Origin: Zeugodacus cucurbitae
Lineage: Eukaryota; Arthropoda; Insecta; Diptera; Tephritidae
Assembly: GCF_028554725.1 (NCBI RefSeq)
Contig: NC_071667.1
Coordinates: 17,157,501 to 17,221,500 of the forward strand
Length of the DNA stretch: 64,000 nucleotides
Direction: 5' to 3'
Made by a program: the position numbers and the translations under genes. Below the pieces are notes generated by a model. That model made no database searches. It saw nothing but the letters and a program-made list of their open reading frames with translations, and had not been told where the DNA came from. This document shows, one piece after another, positions 46,701 through 58,368 of this stretch (position 1 is its first letter; each line of letters opens with the position of its first letter).

Positions 46701-49700
46701 TAGCAGAGCTTTAAAACTACACAGTATGCTCTCATACAGCAGAATACTAAGACGATTTGGTCTATTCAGACCTTTTCCTTCAGTGGTCTAAATCAGTATA
46801 ATATATAATCTCTTCAATCGAATAAGGTATAAGATATGGTGTGTTTATTTGGAATAACTAACAGGGTTATACTAAAGGCTTTAATTTCTAAAGTAAAAGT
46901 AATATTTATAGAGAATTTTCCGAACTATAATATATAAAATTAATTAAAAAAGCACATACATATGTATATTTTAAATAAAGTTATTGGATATATTAAAAAA
47001 GTTTTGGAAGTTTATGGAAAAATATAGATATTCAATATAGAATATAAAATAAAAAAAAAGTATTGTTTAATACTTTACAGAATAATATTATTATTAAATT
47101 ACATTACAGTAATATTATAAAATCTTAAAAAAATTAAGATAATGTTTGAATGTTTTTGCTATTAAAATTTATATATTCTTTACTAAATAAAAATATATTT
47201 TGAGTTTAGGTGAGCACGGTGACATAAAACTTTGGATGAATTGTCATATTTACAAGACTAGCTTTGATGATGGATATGCAGTTCTATACTACTAAGACGA
47301 TCATGAGACAAATGAGCGCCGATTCCTGGAGATGAAGGAAAAAAAATCATGAAAATGTAATAAAGTAGACCTATAAAAATAAATTAGGGAGAAACATAAA
47401 ATGATGAACACAGCAAAGAGATGTAGTCTGAAATTGCTGCAAATTCGTCGCATGCAAAACATACGACTGTTCCCAAGTATGCGATACTAGAACACACGAT
47501 AAACAGTAAAGTGAACATTGGTGAAAGGAAAGTTCTCAACTATTTTGAAGAAAAAATACATAAAAAGTAATTTACAAACTTAAAAGAAAACGTAAGTTCT
47601 TAAAATAAAATATTAAAGAAGCACATATTGAAGCGCAAAATATGAGAGAAAATTATGAGAGATCTACGAAATTGTACAGAAAAGAAATAGTAGTTGTAAG
47701 GAAAGTAGGATAATGAAAAAAAAAAATAAAAAAGTCAGTAGTTTAGAAAACACTTACAACTCATGAGCACAAAAATTGCACTAATTTTCACTACGGTTTT
47801 CACTAGACAACAAAAAGACATAATGATAAGAATAACGAATGTTTTTTTTTTTTGTTTTTTGCTTTAAAATTTTCAATGCACGAATATGATTACTAATTCA
47901 GTCACATTTTCTTAATTTTTTTCTCTACAAATATTATTTTGCGAGCTTTTACTATTTTTTGCTTTATGTTTTCTTTGCATATCCGCTTGGGTTTGTGATT
48001 TTTGATGGGCCGCACAATAATGATGGTAACTGATATTTTATGGTTGCGCTGCATGGTCTCACTACAAACGGTTTACTTGCGAGTTGAGCGTTTTAAAAAC
48101 GATTACTTTTATGTAGCTGCTTTTCGTTTACGTTTGGGAGTACAAGAATAAACAACTTAAATTGGAGAGAACGAAAATGTTGACATAATCTTGGGTATAT
48201 TGATATAATTGGATGAAATATAAATGAAATTGGCCAAAAATAAAATTCAGAGAATAGTAATTATATAAAAGCTAATACGTTAATATATAGGTGCAAGTTG
48301 GTGACAATGTGAGTTTTAATTAATTACACATATGGTTATGAAGTAAATTATGGAAATTTTTGTCCGCAGATGATAATTAGTTCATTAGACTATATTCGTA
48401 ATAGCCTTTTCACACAGCCAGATTAATTGATCAATCAACATTTTTATTGAGAAACCCCTTTTTACCCTTCACACTGCCGGCTACTCGATAACAAATCAGC
48501 TGTTATACATTTTTTTTTTTGCTTTTCATAAGAAGTTGGTAAGTTTCATCAGCTAATTGCTATTTTTTTATTTATTTCCAGCAGCGACATCCACCGTGTA
48601 GCTTGAACAACAGCTCCCAGACAAAGAACGTATATATAATTGCAAATACGTTATTTGTCGCAGAGTTGCATTTAATTTTCAAGTCGATTAAAATTCAATT
48701 AAAAATTATTGTAGATTTTTATTTTGTATGGTAAATCGCTCCTAATCAGCGTTTTAATCGAGCAGAGGCCGCTTAATTGATCAATTAGCACCTGTGTGAA
48801 AAGGCTATAAGTTAACAGTATATAAATATATTTTATTAAGAATATATGTTAATTATAACAATATTTGGTTTAGTTAGTCTTAAGGGTATCTGCTTAGTTA
48901 ATAATTATAATAGTTTGCAATCTTTTGAAATGAGAGAGATTATATATATGTACATACTTCATAGACATCGTGTTTTAAGACTTTTTATATCAGTTACATG
49001 GGACAAAAATTTCCAAATATATATTTAATGAAATAAAAAATCCAAAATTATAATTTAGTACGTGAGTAATAATTATACTAGATTTGATATAGCAAAAGTA
49101 CAATTTAAGCCAAGAAGGAAACTGGAATATTAAAGTAATAAGTGAGTTAGCAAAGATAGAATATACAAAAATAAAAAAAAAATTTAGTAAATGGCAGGTA
49201 AGAAAAATAGTGATGAAATAGTTTAGAAAATTTTAAGTTAGAAGAAATCTGGAGCAAAAGTTGTAAATTTGTGATTAATATGGTAAGCTAGACTATATAT
49301 TTGCATCATGGGTGATATAAATACAAGTTTTTTGCAAAATAGTAGTATTAAATGAATAATAATATTTGATGTATTTAATTTAATTTTATTATATTTATTT
49401 TTAATTTGTTCAATGAGAGCAAGATATGCTTTTAATGAAATTAAAAAATTGTAATATTAAATTATTATTTTTTATATATATACACAATTAGCAATTATTG
49501 AAATTTCTTTTAATTAACCGTTTTTGTTTTAATAAAATATTTAGATTTTCACTAATTTCGGCTGGTTTCTTGTTGTTAATCACTTAGCGATGTTTAAAAC
49601 TTGTATTCGCACCACCCTATGTATAAATTACAAAATTCGTAGAATATAAGTTTGCAAAAATTTTGAATAAAATTTGGAAAAGTTGCATAAACGAACGTCT

Positions 49701-49773
49701 GTAAGTGTCTTAATATTGAAAAAAGCAAAAGCAAACTATAAACTAATGCTATAACGCATTGTATTTACTTGTA

Positions 49774-49806
<33 letters not shown>

Positions 49807-50600
49807 ATAGTTTTGGCCAATATATACGAGTATAAGTGAGTATAAGAAATTTATAACGGTAGGAGTTAATATTACTTTTAATATAATAATATAGTTTTCA
49901 ACTTGTTAGTTAGTTGTGCTTCAAAGACTGCATTTAATCAATACAACTGCACAGCAACGAACTGAACAAAAGTGATTTTTAGTCAACTTAATTGAACGAA
50001 ATGTAAAAAAGAACGATTCCAAACGATTTGTATTAAGCTATTGCATAAATTGCTGTGTCAGAACTTTGTAATAATTAGTGAAACTAAACTAAATTCAACT
50101 AAACTAGACAATTTGATAAAAATTCAAAATATATTTTTTTTAACTACATAAATATAATACAAAAGCAACACACAATTTTTGTGTTTAGTGTGTTTAAACT
50201 TTTGCATTAAAATTATGTATTTGAGATATTTTTTTTTTTTAATGAAGTTATACTTTGAAAAAGTATTTCTTTGTTTTTGTAATAAAACGTTTTATTTGTC
50301 CCTGCTGTAACTCATAAAATAGCTTTGTCCCGTCATTAGCTGCTTGGCCCATACCTAATGTACCTCGATTTGTCATCATCATCACCACTCACGGCACCTG
50401 TAGGATCACCACTTTCGGCGACAGTGCCATCTGCGGCGACACCCTCACCAGCTTCGGCGCCACCTTTGCGCAGCCCCGGAATTGAGGGCATCGACGGCAT
50501 GGCTGGCATTGATGGCATAGACATGGTAGGCATTGCCGGCATTGATGGAATTGAAGCGCTGGCACTGCCTAACCAGCCTTTGGCACTTCCCAACCAACCA
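34547..50600 (-). CDS. Sap47: Synapse-associated protein of 47 kDa (BSD domain), 5' end not in window
   Basis: Seven exons join in one continuous frame: 50364-50600, 45957-46054, 45474-45574, 44607-44881, 44405-44523, 42777-43067 and 34547-34788. Together they total 1363 bases, giving about 453 codons plus TAA, with GT-AG borders and matching phases. Sap47 is a presynaptic protein of fly nerve terminals, linked to synaptic function and plasticity; its biochemical activity is unclear. The BSD domain spans exons 4-5 (from about WIGHTNEAKIKEEI to EENFWRNYFYRVSLI), with the conserved FW pair. An acidic C-terminus follows. The first exon phase (needs two bases from upstream) shows that at least one exon lies further right; I did not find it before 64000. 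Introns hold MITEs and a helitron-like fragment. The last exon has a duplicate at 12802. Confidence 0.9.
37570..37628. repeat. Tandem duplication, two units of about 30 bases
   Basis: The unit TCTAAACATTAACTTTTAGT plus a T-run occurs twice in direct succession inside the Sap47 intron. Confidence 0.75.
42182..42335. repeat. 77-bp tandem duplication in Sap47 intron
   Basis: CTTATGTCGTAAGCGAAATT and the following bases start at 42182 and again at 42259. The unit ends differ by a few substitutions (GGAGACGTTC against GGAAACATTC). Confidence 0.85.
42777..43067 (-). CDS. Sap47: Sap47 exon 6 (in-window numbering)
   Basis: Acceptor TATGGATTAG, donor GATG|GTAAGC. The exon encodes AVKKVTDKAKAAAVAVNEEQ, then KTRHSESEFVSDSYRTNAET and DLEEIKDGMRKLGIDSMTEQ. 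This resembles the Drosophila Sap47 segment after the BSD domain. Phase 1 at the start and phase 1 at the end. Confidence 0.9.
44405..44523 (-). CDS. Sap47: Sap47 exon 5: end of BSD domain
   Basis: Acceptor GTTTTTTAG, donor GACG|GTAAGT. It encodes ITEENFWRNYFYRVSLIIQ and AAELGTLGADG. It includes the FW pair that marks the C-terminal part of BSD domains. Confidence 0.92.
44607..44881 (-). CDS. Sap47: Sap47 exon 4: main BSD-domain exon
   Basis: Acceptor GAACTCACAG, donor AAAAT|GTGAGT. It encodes PILESFNKEQEAFIKSQGGS, PWIGHTNEAKIKEEILGLSQ, DRRNFVRAPPAGVDFDFNYD and the start of the BSD helix pair (AIAIMAEDKALETMRFELVP). It is the most clearly Sap47-like exon. Confidence 0.93.
44950..45090. repeat. 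Fragment of a widespread arthropod repeat (possibly helitron-like)
   Basis: The pieces TACTACTATTATAAAGAGGA, GATTTGTATGTATGTTTGTA, CCATTCGAAAGCTACGTTCA and AACATAGGCTATATTTAT follow in order. I recall this series from repeats common in other insects, especially Lepidoptera. No ends are visible. The family name is uncertain. Confidence 0.45.
45474..45574 (-). CDS. Sap47: Sap47 exon 3
   Basis: Acceptor AAAATTATAG, donor GAGAAT|GTAAGT. It encodes TTKVTQQAKHFGSFLSSAIN and KAGAKIKETVKEN, a basic amphipathic stretch before the BSD exon, as in Drosophila Sap47. Confidence 0.9.
45957..46054 (-). CDS. Sap47: Sap47 exon 2
   Basis: Acceptor TTTTCTTTACAG, donor AACA|GTACGT. It encodes a Gly-rich, Pro/Thr-containing acidic linker (ATEGADSHPASGGGTPTGDE, GQIGQGKGEEAN). 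It joins in frame on both sides. A possible internal donor (CAGG|GTAAGG) could give a shorter form but would shift the phase. Confidence 0.85.
48402..48807. mobile_element. 406-bp MITE with 3-bp TSD (copy 1)
   Basis: Terminal inverted repeats begin TAGCCTTTTCACACAG and end CTGTGTGAAAAGGCTA. Both sides carry TAA as the target duplication. A palindrome near each end (ATTAATTGATCAAT / ATTGATCAATTAGC) extends the symmetry. The 3-bp TSD points to PIF/Harbinger, by inference. Copy 2 is at 62126-62493. Confidence 0.8.
49783..49806. repeat. (TG)n microsatellite
   Basis: About twelve uninterrupted TG units inside the Sap47 intron. Confidence 0.9.
50364..50600 (-). CDS. Sap47: Sap47 exon 1 of those in the window
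   Basis: Acceptor TATATCTTGCAG, donor ATCGAG|GTACAT. It encodes WLGSAKGWLGSASA, then a low-complexity run of Ser/Met/Pro/Ala repeats (IPSMPAMPTMSMPSMPAMPS), LRKGGAEAGEG and an acidic end (SGDDDDKS). The first base completes a codon begun in an exon further right. If the donor is not used, the frame continues eight more codons and stops at 50336-50338, which would give a short protein lacking the BSD domain. Confidence 0.85.
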
Positions 50601-50894
50601 CTGCAAGATATAAGAGACAAATAAACAAAAGGATTAGTTGAAGGTTTAGTTATTGTTTAGTACAATTTATAATTAGTGAAAGTTAATGTTAATATTATAA
50701 ATGTTATGTAGTACTTAATGCATAATAATTATAGTACATATTACAAATTATTTTAGATTTAATTAATTTTTTAAAGTAAAATAATATTTTCTGGAAAATT
50801 ATTTTATATATTTTATTTTTTCATAAATAATGCAAATATTAAATAAATAATATGAAAATAAAAAATAAAAATATATACATATATTATATCACGT
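50601..50894. other. Intron sequence upstream of Sap47 exon 50364-50600
   Basis: AT-rich, with no feature apart from the acceptor. Confidence 0.5.
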
Positions 50895-51545
50895 GTAAGA
50901 AAAGGCAACATTTTATACTCTCTCAATTTACTTGTTAAAAAATTAGCCACATGTGCTGGAGTCCTATATTCGACATGTATCTGGGGGCTTGAAAAGTTAT
51001 ATCCCGATCTTCGTGATTTTTAGACAGGCGATGTCACACAAGAAAAGTAGTATTTCTGCAAAGTTTTGTTCTGATAAACGAATCAAATGGAATTCAAAAT
51101 TGTGGTATAAAAACGTAGGCGTGGGTGTGAACCGATTATCGTCCATTTTTTTATGAAAATCTTAGTGCGCCTGCTCTGTACCATCTTTAACGTACTTTTA
51201 AGGGTTGCTGTTGTTTTTTTCTTACTGAACGAAAGCTTTTTAGTAATATTCAACATAACATTTGTATACGAGGTAGGCGTGGTTATAATCCGATTTCATT
51301 CATTTGGTAGTTTACAAGTTTTATGCTCAAAAAACAGTATAAAAAAATGTACAAATAAATGTTTATCCAAATATTCTACTCCCTAGTGGGATCCTCTGTT
51401 CTAAATATGGCTTTCATAACTTTATTTATGCCTTTTCCGATTTCTTCCACAGCCACCCTCCCACAGTGCCAAGGAGCATGTGCACCATGTATTATCAACG
51501 TATCTTAATTTTGCGTCTTAGCAATTTTGTTGAGAGAGTATAAAA
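50895..51545 (+). mobile_element. DINE-1-like element (copy j), diverged
   Basis: The left part reads AACATTTTATACTCTCTCAA and the right end GCAATTTTGTTGAGAGAGTA. Middle blocks such as GGTAGGCGTGGTTATAATCC remain. It is more diverged than most copies and is followed directly by block X copy 3. Confidence 0.75.
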
Positions 51546-53239
51546 ATTAATAAAATAATGAGGTTATCTAGTTTGTTCAAAATACTTATGTTACTCATAC
51601 GCCCTGCCCAAACATATGGTGAATTTTAATATTAATGCATAACTAAACGTTATTTTAAAATTTATAAAAAACATTCCATTTATCAACTTTTAACGCATTT
51701 ATGAGCTCCACAATTTAAATATTTGCTTAGAAAGTATGCTCTTAGGTGTATGTGCTTAAGTTTATTTTAAAAATTCATACAGATCACGTTACTCATACGC
51801 CACGTCAACAGTAGAAAAATTATTAAAATTCATGCGGTTGCTAAAATGCTGCTGTCCTATATATTTTTTCTGAATCAATTTAAATATGTTACATTAAGAA
51901 AACAAAGAATTTCACCAACGAGCATATTGCACTGCAAGTGAAACCGCAATGTTACTCATACGCCCCAGTCGATCAACAATAAACTCATTAAAACCGGGTT
52001 TGCAACTGCGCACATGCGGCAGATGTATGCATGAATGAACCAGGAAATCATGCCACAAAATGACCTTCAATCGCCGTTTATTGCAATCAAATTGATTTCA
52101 TCCTTTGTTGTACTTGAACATACGCACATCTGATGCGTAAATTTCGCGCGAACTGTGCGAGCGCAGGAGTATTGCATGCGGTGAGCCTAATTACGGTGGC
52201 GTAGGCGATAGAATTGTAGGTGGTAACGGCAACTTTCATTAAATGGCGTCATTGAAATTGCTTGACTGCACTTCACGGCTTCATTAATGTATGCAATATG
52301 ACGCTCAACATGGCAATCACAAGTAAGTACGTATGTGTGCATATATTCAAGTGTAGTGTGTGTATAATTGCTGTTCGATTATTGTAAAATTTTTAAATTG
52401 TTGCCACATGCGGATTAGCGCCACATTATTAGTCGTGCATGCGGTGGACTTTGAACTTTAATAACAAACGCAAATTGGCCATAAACTGGCGAAGCTTTCA
52501 TATACTTTCGTGCTGGAAATTTTGCCATGACGAAAGTTCATATCAGTCGTAGCAAAAAAGTTGGTAAACGAAGTAAAATATGCTGCGGAGTTTTTTTTTA
52601 TCATAAATGTATATGTCTGTCCATACATACATGCATAGTCAGGAGCATCCGCAAAATAATGAGTGTGAAAGTTGAATAAATAAACTTTTCATTAGCTCAC
52701 AGTAGCTGCGAAAACAGCTATCATACATGCCATAAGTATGTGGTGATCGTGGCTAGGCCCTAGGCAGACGTTGAACGCACACACACACAGAAATTATATG
52801 TTAAGCAGTAACATGCATACACATACAGACATACATATGCATACAATTTACTGTTAACCTGCGCCTGCTGCTTTACATTTCATACGAAAATAAAATGAAT
52901 GCCACGTAGATGGATGGATAGTTATGCATGTACATAATTGAGTTTGGTTATAAACTCGTTAAAATAGCAATGGTTAATAATGAGAAAACACATTCGCTGA
53001 ATACCTGCGAGCGTACCCCTGTTTTAAGTATGCTTAAAGTGAAAAATGAAAAAATAATAATAATATTTTTGCCACAGTGGCAATAAATTGCAATGAAGAC
53101 CTGTTGTCTGTTATAAGAGTTGTGGTAAAATTAAAGTTCTCTTCATTGTGAGTGCATATAAGTGCTGTAAAGCTATAAAAAGTTGGTTATAAAGTTCGAA
53201 ATAAATATAAATCATAATAAGTACTGGATATTTAAAATG
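51546..53239. repeat. Block X copy 3
   Basis: This aligns with 14848-19896 (without the RTE) and 27193-28920. It carries about 90 extra bases near 51650-51760 and more substitutions, so it split off earlier. Non-coding. Confidence 0.85.
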
Positions 53240-53558
53240 CTATGAAATCTTATATGAAAGCCATATTTAGAACAGAGGATCCCACTAAGGAGTAGAATAT
53301 TTGGATAAACATGTTTTTGTATAATGTTTTTTGTACTTAAAACGTGTAAACTACCAAAGATATATCAACCAAACTCTCTCTCTTCCTTTAGACACTTCCT
53401 TATATACTTTAAAAATGGTTGAAATACCACGCCTACCTTCAATACAAACGTTATGTTGAATACTACAAACATTGCTTTCGTTCAGTAAGGAAAAACCATA
53501 GCAACCCTAAAAAGTATGGTGAATATGGTACAGCGAAGGCGCACTGGTATTAGCATAA
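53240..53558 (-). mobile_element. Decayed DINE-1-like remnant, left part
   Basis: Shares GCCATATTTAGAACAGAG, CCCACTAAGGAGTAGAATAT and following sequence with 20220-20505. The remnant resumes at 53989 after a younger element. Confidence 0.65.
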
Positions 53559-53988
53559 ACAAGTAAGGAAGGCCTAATTTCGAGTGTAACCGAACATTTT
53601 ATACTCTCGCAATTTATTTATTTATTTTTATTAATACAACACACAATCGTCATATACATAAGTTATGACCCGATTTCACGTATTTTAGGCACGAAAACAT
53701 ATTATTAAAAGAAAGATTATCCCTCCGAATTTCTTCAAAATATCTGAATAACTTACCTATATTTTCAGTAAAAAAAAAAACAGTAGAAGCCCTGAGCTCC
53801 TCATGTTCGATTGCAAAACAGACGGACGGACAGACAGACATTCGAATTTTGACTCGTCTCGTCACCCTCATCATTTTGATATACATATCTACCCTATACT
53901 CGTTTAGTTTTAGGACTTATAAACAACCGTTATGTGGCCAAAACTATTATACTCTATTTAGCAACTTTGTTGCGAGATAGTGTAAAAA
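53559..53988 (+). mobile_element. DINE-1-like element (copy k), nested in an older copy
   Basis: It begins AACAAGTAAGGAAGGCC and ends TTTGTTGCGAGATAGTGTAA. The empty site is seen in the related remnant at 20499-20513. Only about 430 bases remain, including a GACGGACGGACAGACAGACA tract. Confidence 0.8.
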
Positions 53989-54178
53989 TGGATGATAATC
54001 GGTTTACATCCACGCCTACTTTCTTTATACCACAATTTTGTATTTCGATACTATACAACATATAAGTACATCAAGAACAAGTGAATCTAGGTGAGGACCT
54101 CAAGTGGGTAATCTTTTATTGAAAATATCGGTAAATCTCTCAGATTTTCTAAAGAAATTCAAAGGGAATGTGCCTTAA

Positions 54179-56081
54179 CCCGAAATATGGTCGTCTGTAG
54201 TACTAGATTCCAGCATAAGAAAATCCATCAAACTACTTGGCTGTCCCCGGATCGAATCACTCGCAACCAGATCGATCACGTTGTGATAGACGGAAGACAT
54301 GTCTCCAGTGTTTTTGATGTGCGTACGCTTCGCGGTCCCAACATCGACTCGGACCACTATCTTGTAGCAGCTAAGATACGCACCCGCCTCTGTGTAGAAA
54401 AGCGCACACGTCAACAAACACAAGGAAGGTTCGACATCGAGAAGCTGCAATCACAACCGACAGCTGAACGATTTTCTACTCGACTTGCACTCCTGCTCTC
54501 TGAGAGACCAACCGAAACCATTGGCTTTCGGAAAAGTCAAAAAAAACAGCTGGTATGATGAAGATTGTCGTCTCGCAGTGGAGAGAAAACAGACTGCCTA
54601 CTTCGCAATGTTGCGATCGACCGCAACACGAGCGGGATGGGAAAGATACCGAGAGCTGAAGAGGGAAGCGAGACGCATTTGCAGACAAAAAAAGAAAGAG
54701 GCCGAAATGCGTGAGTATGAAGAGCATGCCAAGCTGGCCGACAGGGGTAATGCTCGAAAATTTTACAAGATCCGGCGACTAACTGAAGGTTCTGTCGAGC
54801 GTACTGTGTGAAAGACTAAAGTCCACCGTCAACAAACTGATTGGACCTAATCAGTGTGGCTTTGGACCTGGAAAATCAACAACAGACCAGATATTCACCA
54901 TGCGCCAAATTTTGGAGTAGACCCGTGAAAATAGGATCGACACACAACATTTGTTTGTTGACTTTAAAGCAGCTTTCGACAGCACGAAAAGGAGTTGCCT
55001 TTATGCCGCGATGTCTGAATTTGGTATCCCCGCAAAACTAATACGACTGTGTAAGCTGACGTTGAGCAACACCAAAAGCTCCGTCAGGATCGGGAAGGAC
55101 CTCTCCGAGCCGTTCGATACCAGACGAGGTTTCAGACAAGGTGACTCACTCTCGTGTGTTTTCTTTAACCTGATGCTGGAGAAAATAATACGAGCTGCAG
55201 AGATAAATAGAGAAGGTACAATCTTCTATAAGAGTGTACAGCTACTGGCGTACGCCGATGATACTGATATCATTGAAAACAACACCCGCGCCGTTAGTTC
55301 TGCTTTTTCCAGACTGGATAAGGAAGCGAAGCGTATGGGTCTGGTGGTGAACGAGGACAAGACGAAATATCTCCTGTCGTCAAACAAACAGTCAGCGCAT
55401 TCGCGTCTTGGCTCCCACGTCACTGTTGACAGTCATAACTTTGAAGTTGTAGATAATTTCGTTTATCTGGGAACCAACATTAACAGCAATAACAATGTCA
55501 GCCTGGAAATCCAACGCAGAATCACTCTTGCCAACAGGTGCTACTATGGACTAAGTAGGCAATTGAAAAGTAAAGTCCTCTCTCGACGAACAAAAACCAA
55601 ACTCTACAAGTTTCTCGTCATTCCCGTCCTACTTTACGGTGCAGAAGCGTGGACGATGTCAACATCCGTTGAGACGGCACTAGGAGTTTTCGAGAGAAAG
55701 CTTTTGCGGAAGATTTATGGTCCCTTAAACATTGGCAACGGCGAATACCGCAGACGATGGAACGATGAGCAGTATGTGTTATTCGACGACATAGACATAG
55801 TCCAGCGAATAAAAAGACAGCGGCTACGCTGGCTAGGTCATGTTGTTCGAATGGATGTAAGTGCTCCAGCTCTGAGAGTATTCGATGCAGTACCCGCTGG
55901 TGGAAGCCGAGGAAGAGGGAGACCTCCACTCCGATGGAATGACCAGGTGGAGAGGGACCTGTCTTCGCTTGGTAAAACCAATTGGCGCTAAACTGCCAGA
56001 AGGAGGGATACATGGCGCGCTGTTGTGGACTCGGCTATAACCGCGTAAGCGGTGTCTACGCCAGTCAAGAAGAAGAAGAAG
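54179..56081 (+). pseudogene. RTE-clade LINE copy, 5'-truncated and broken
   Basis: The homology to the intact element begins in the endonuclease (matching 15786). There is a deletion of about 66 bases near 54506 and a frameshift at a run of A near 54540. A deletion of about 450 bases at 54793 removes the N-terminal reverse transcriptase, and a TAG lies in place of Lys near 54918. From 54951 to 55991 the frame is open and keeps RQGDSLSCVFFN and YADD. A stop near 55990 replaces Gln before the end. The tail is (GAA)n. Confidence 0.88.
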
Positions 56082-56329
56082 ATTTCATGAAACAAATCAA
56101 AATCTTCATTTTATGATTTTTGTATACCACCATGGTCCATTGTTGTTCACAAGCAACCTTCTGTAGCGCCCATAATAAAAGGCGTGGCAACATGAAATTT
56201 TATTAGTAATCTCTTTTTGGCATTCTTGTATGGTCCCAATGGAGAAAAATTTTAAAACCACAGGAAAAAGTCGAGTCAAAAGGGTTAATAATAACATACC
56301 TTTGTGTCAAAAGAAGGCAAATTTTGGTC
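56082..56329. other. Unclassified spacer
   Basis: No gene or repeat was recognised. Confidence 0.3.
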
Positions 56330-56575
56330 AATATTTCCTCTAGCCCTCATATACCTCAAATACGAATTTTCAAACTACCGGTGGACTTTATATCATATAT
56401 AACATATATAACGTAGCTTGGTGGCAAAAATTCTTGAAACCGATCTAGGAATTACACTTTCCATATACTATATAAAATGATTTTCGTTATTCTAGTGGAA
56501 TTCATGACGAATATACGGGACGAATTGTGTGTTGTTGTGTGTACATCCGAACAAAGCCTTTCCTTACAGAAAGTT
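56330..56575 (-). mobile_element. DINE-1-like 5' end fragment (copy l)
   Basis: Decayed sequence ending CCGAACAAAGCCTTTCCTTA, the family 5' end in reverse, with GACGAATATACGGGACGAAT before it. Truncated. Confidence 0.6.
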
Positions 56576-58368
56576 TTGTATGAATTTTTTTTAAACAATA
56601 AAGTTTGACCCAGCTGACATATATAAATATATATAAGCAGTATTCATACATATATATTCATACAGTAAAAGTACAAATTATTGGATACAAAAATTTGCAA
56701 AACTCTTTTGAATAATTTTGATCACAGCAAACAAATTGTTAGAATTTGAAATAATTATATTACTCCTGCTTTTAGACAAATTATAAATAGTCATATGGGG
56801 ATTATAAAGGTAAAATGAAAAATATTTATAAAAAAAAATGCCAACTAAATTCACATAAATCGAAAAAAAGCTTTAGGAAATACTCTTGTCGCATTTCATT
56901 TAACTGCTTCACTATCTAATAAATGATTGCATGCGGTAACCTCTTTTACTACGGACACATTTAGGGTGAAGAAATTCTCAATAGTAGCGGAGCATTTCAA
57001 CTAGTAAGCTTTCTTGATAGCTAGCTTCGTTCCAAAATTGCACAGTCAGCTACTAGCGATATGTGGCAAATGCAATATAAATACTGTGTCGTAACAACAC
57101 ACATACAAACATACATCTGAAATTAGGAGTCACGAGGCTAACAACACATTAGTGTCGTGCTGCAATACTTGGGTAATGCGGCTAAAGAAATACTCAAATT
57201 GCTGACAGCTGCAAGTAAGCGTTGTAAAAAAGTAGGTGAAGAAATATAAAATTAATGGAAAACAAATACGATTTTGTATGGATATTTGGTTTATCGAGCG
57301 AGGGAGAGATGCAGCTACATAAAATGCTAAATAAATTTGTATAAAAATGCAAGCGAATCTATACTTAAATATTAAATAACTGCGAAAATTTAAGTTGTTT
57401 GTTGCACATAGTGGCCCGGCAAATAGTGTAGAAACAAATCACGAACAACTTTCACAAAGCGGTCCTTATAAATGTCTCTCGTATAGGGAATTCAGTGTCA
57501 AGCTTTCAAGCTGCTGAAAATGCAGTAATGGCAAAGCAACCGTTAATGCAATAAATATGAGTAGTTTAGTATTGCCAGAGTTAAACTTTTCCTTTGTAGA
57601 ACATGCGAGTGGACATCCGCATTAAAAACAACAATTGTCTCTCTAGTTTCCAATTTTGCTTGAAAATAAAGTTAGTGAAACTGGAATACTGTGCAGAAGA
57701 AGAAAGATAAGAGCAGCACATTTACTGGGTGTTATTTATACCATAGTTGCTGTTTTAGAAAAACTCAAATTTTCCACACTTTGTGCTGATGCTACACCTA
57801 AGTGCATTGCAGTGAAAAAGAATATTACTCATACGCAATGGCGAACAACATCACCGGTAAATGGACAAATGGCGGAGCTTTGAACTGCGATTCCAGGAGA
57901 TGTCGTACAAAAAAAAAAACGCATTTGACAATAATGATAGTGATGTAAGAATTGCTGCACATCATTACGAAAAGATAAGCTTTTATGTCATTTTGGCTTA
58001 ACACACTTCGCCGTTATACGCTAGTATACTAGGGTATAGTCATGAGTACAGTTTATGCATACCATGTAAAAAAGTTCACATAAAACCGCAAATGCTTGGC
58101 ACACCCTATGCTGCTGTCATATCCGCGCACTTATTGAGCTGAATAAATTCATAGGAAATTATTATGTTCGGAAAATTACATTAAAAGAATGACAAAGTTG
58201 AAGTATTTGTAAAGCCAATATGTCGGAAAGTTAGTGGCATGTAATGGCGAATAAATCTATGCACGGTTAGCCATGACGGCGAAACTATGTTGAAACTTTT
58301 ATTGTTGCCGGTAAGTTGGATGTTAACGCTGTCTAACTAAGCTAGCTGTTTTTGCATAATCATGCAAA
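56576..58368. other. Repeat-flanked sequence without a supported gene
   Basis: About 1.8 kb, AT-rich. ATTACTCATACGC near 57825 recalls the repeated motif of block X, but no longer match was seen. Short open frames have no domain. Confidence 0.4.

Larger units (their letters stand above)
46055..50363 (-). other. Sap47 intron between exons 1 and 2
   Basis: 4.3 kb, AT-rich. It holds a MITE (48402-48807) and a (TG)n microsatellite (about 49783-49806). No coding exon was recognised. Confidence 0.6.

Noticed and set aside
50358..50624. Plus-strand frame rich in Ser/Pro/Ile-Asp-Gly repeats
   Set aside because: Antisense of the Sap47 Met/Pro-repeat exon.
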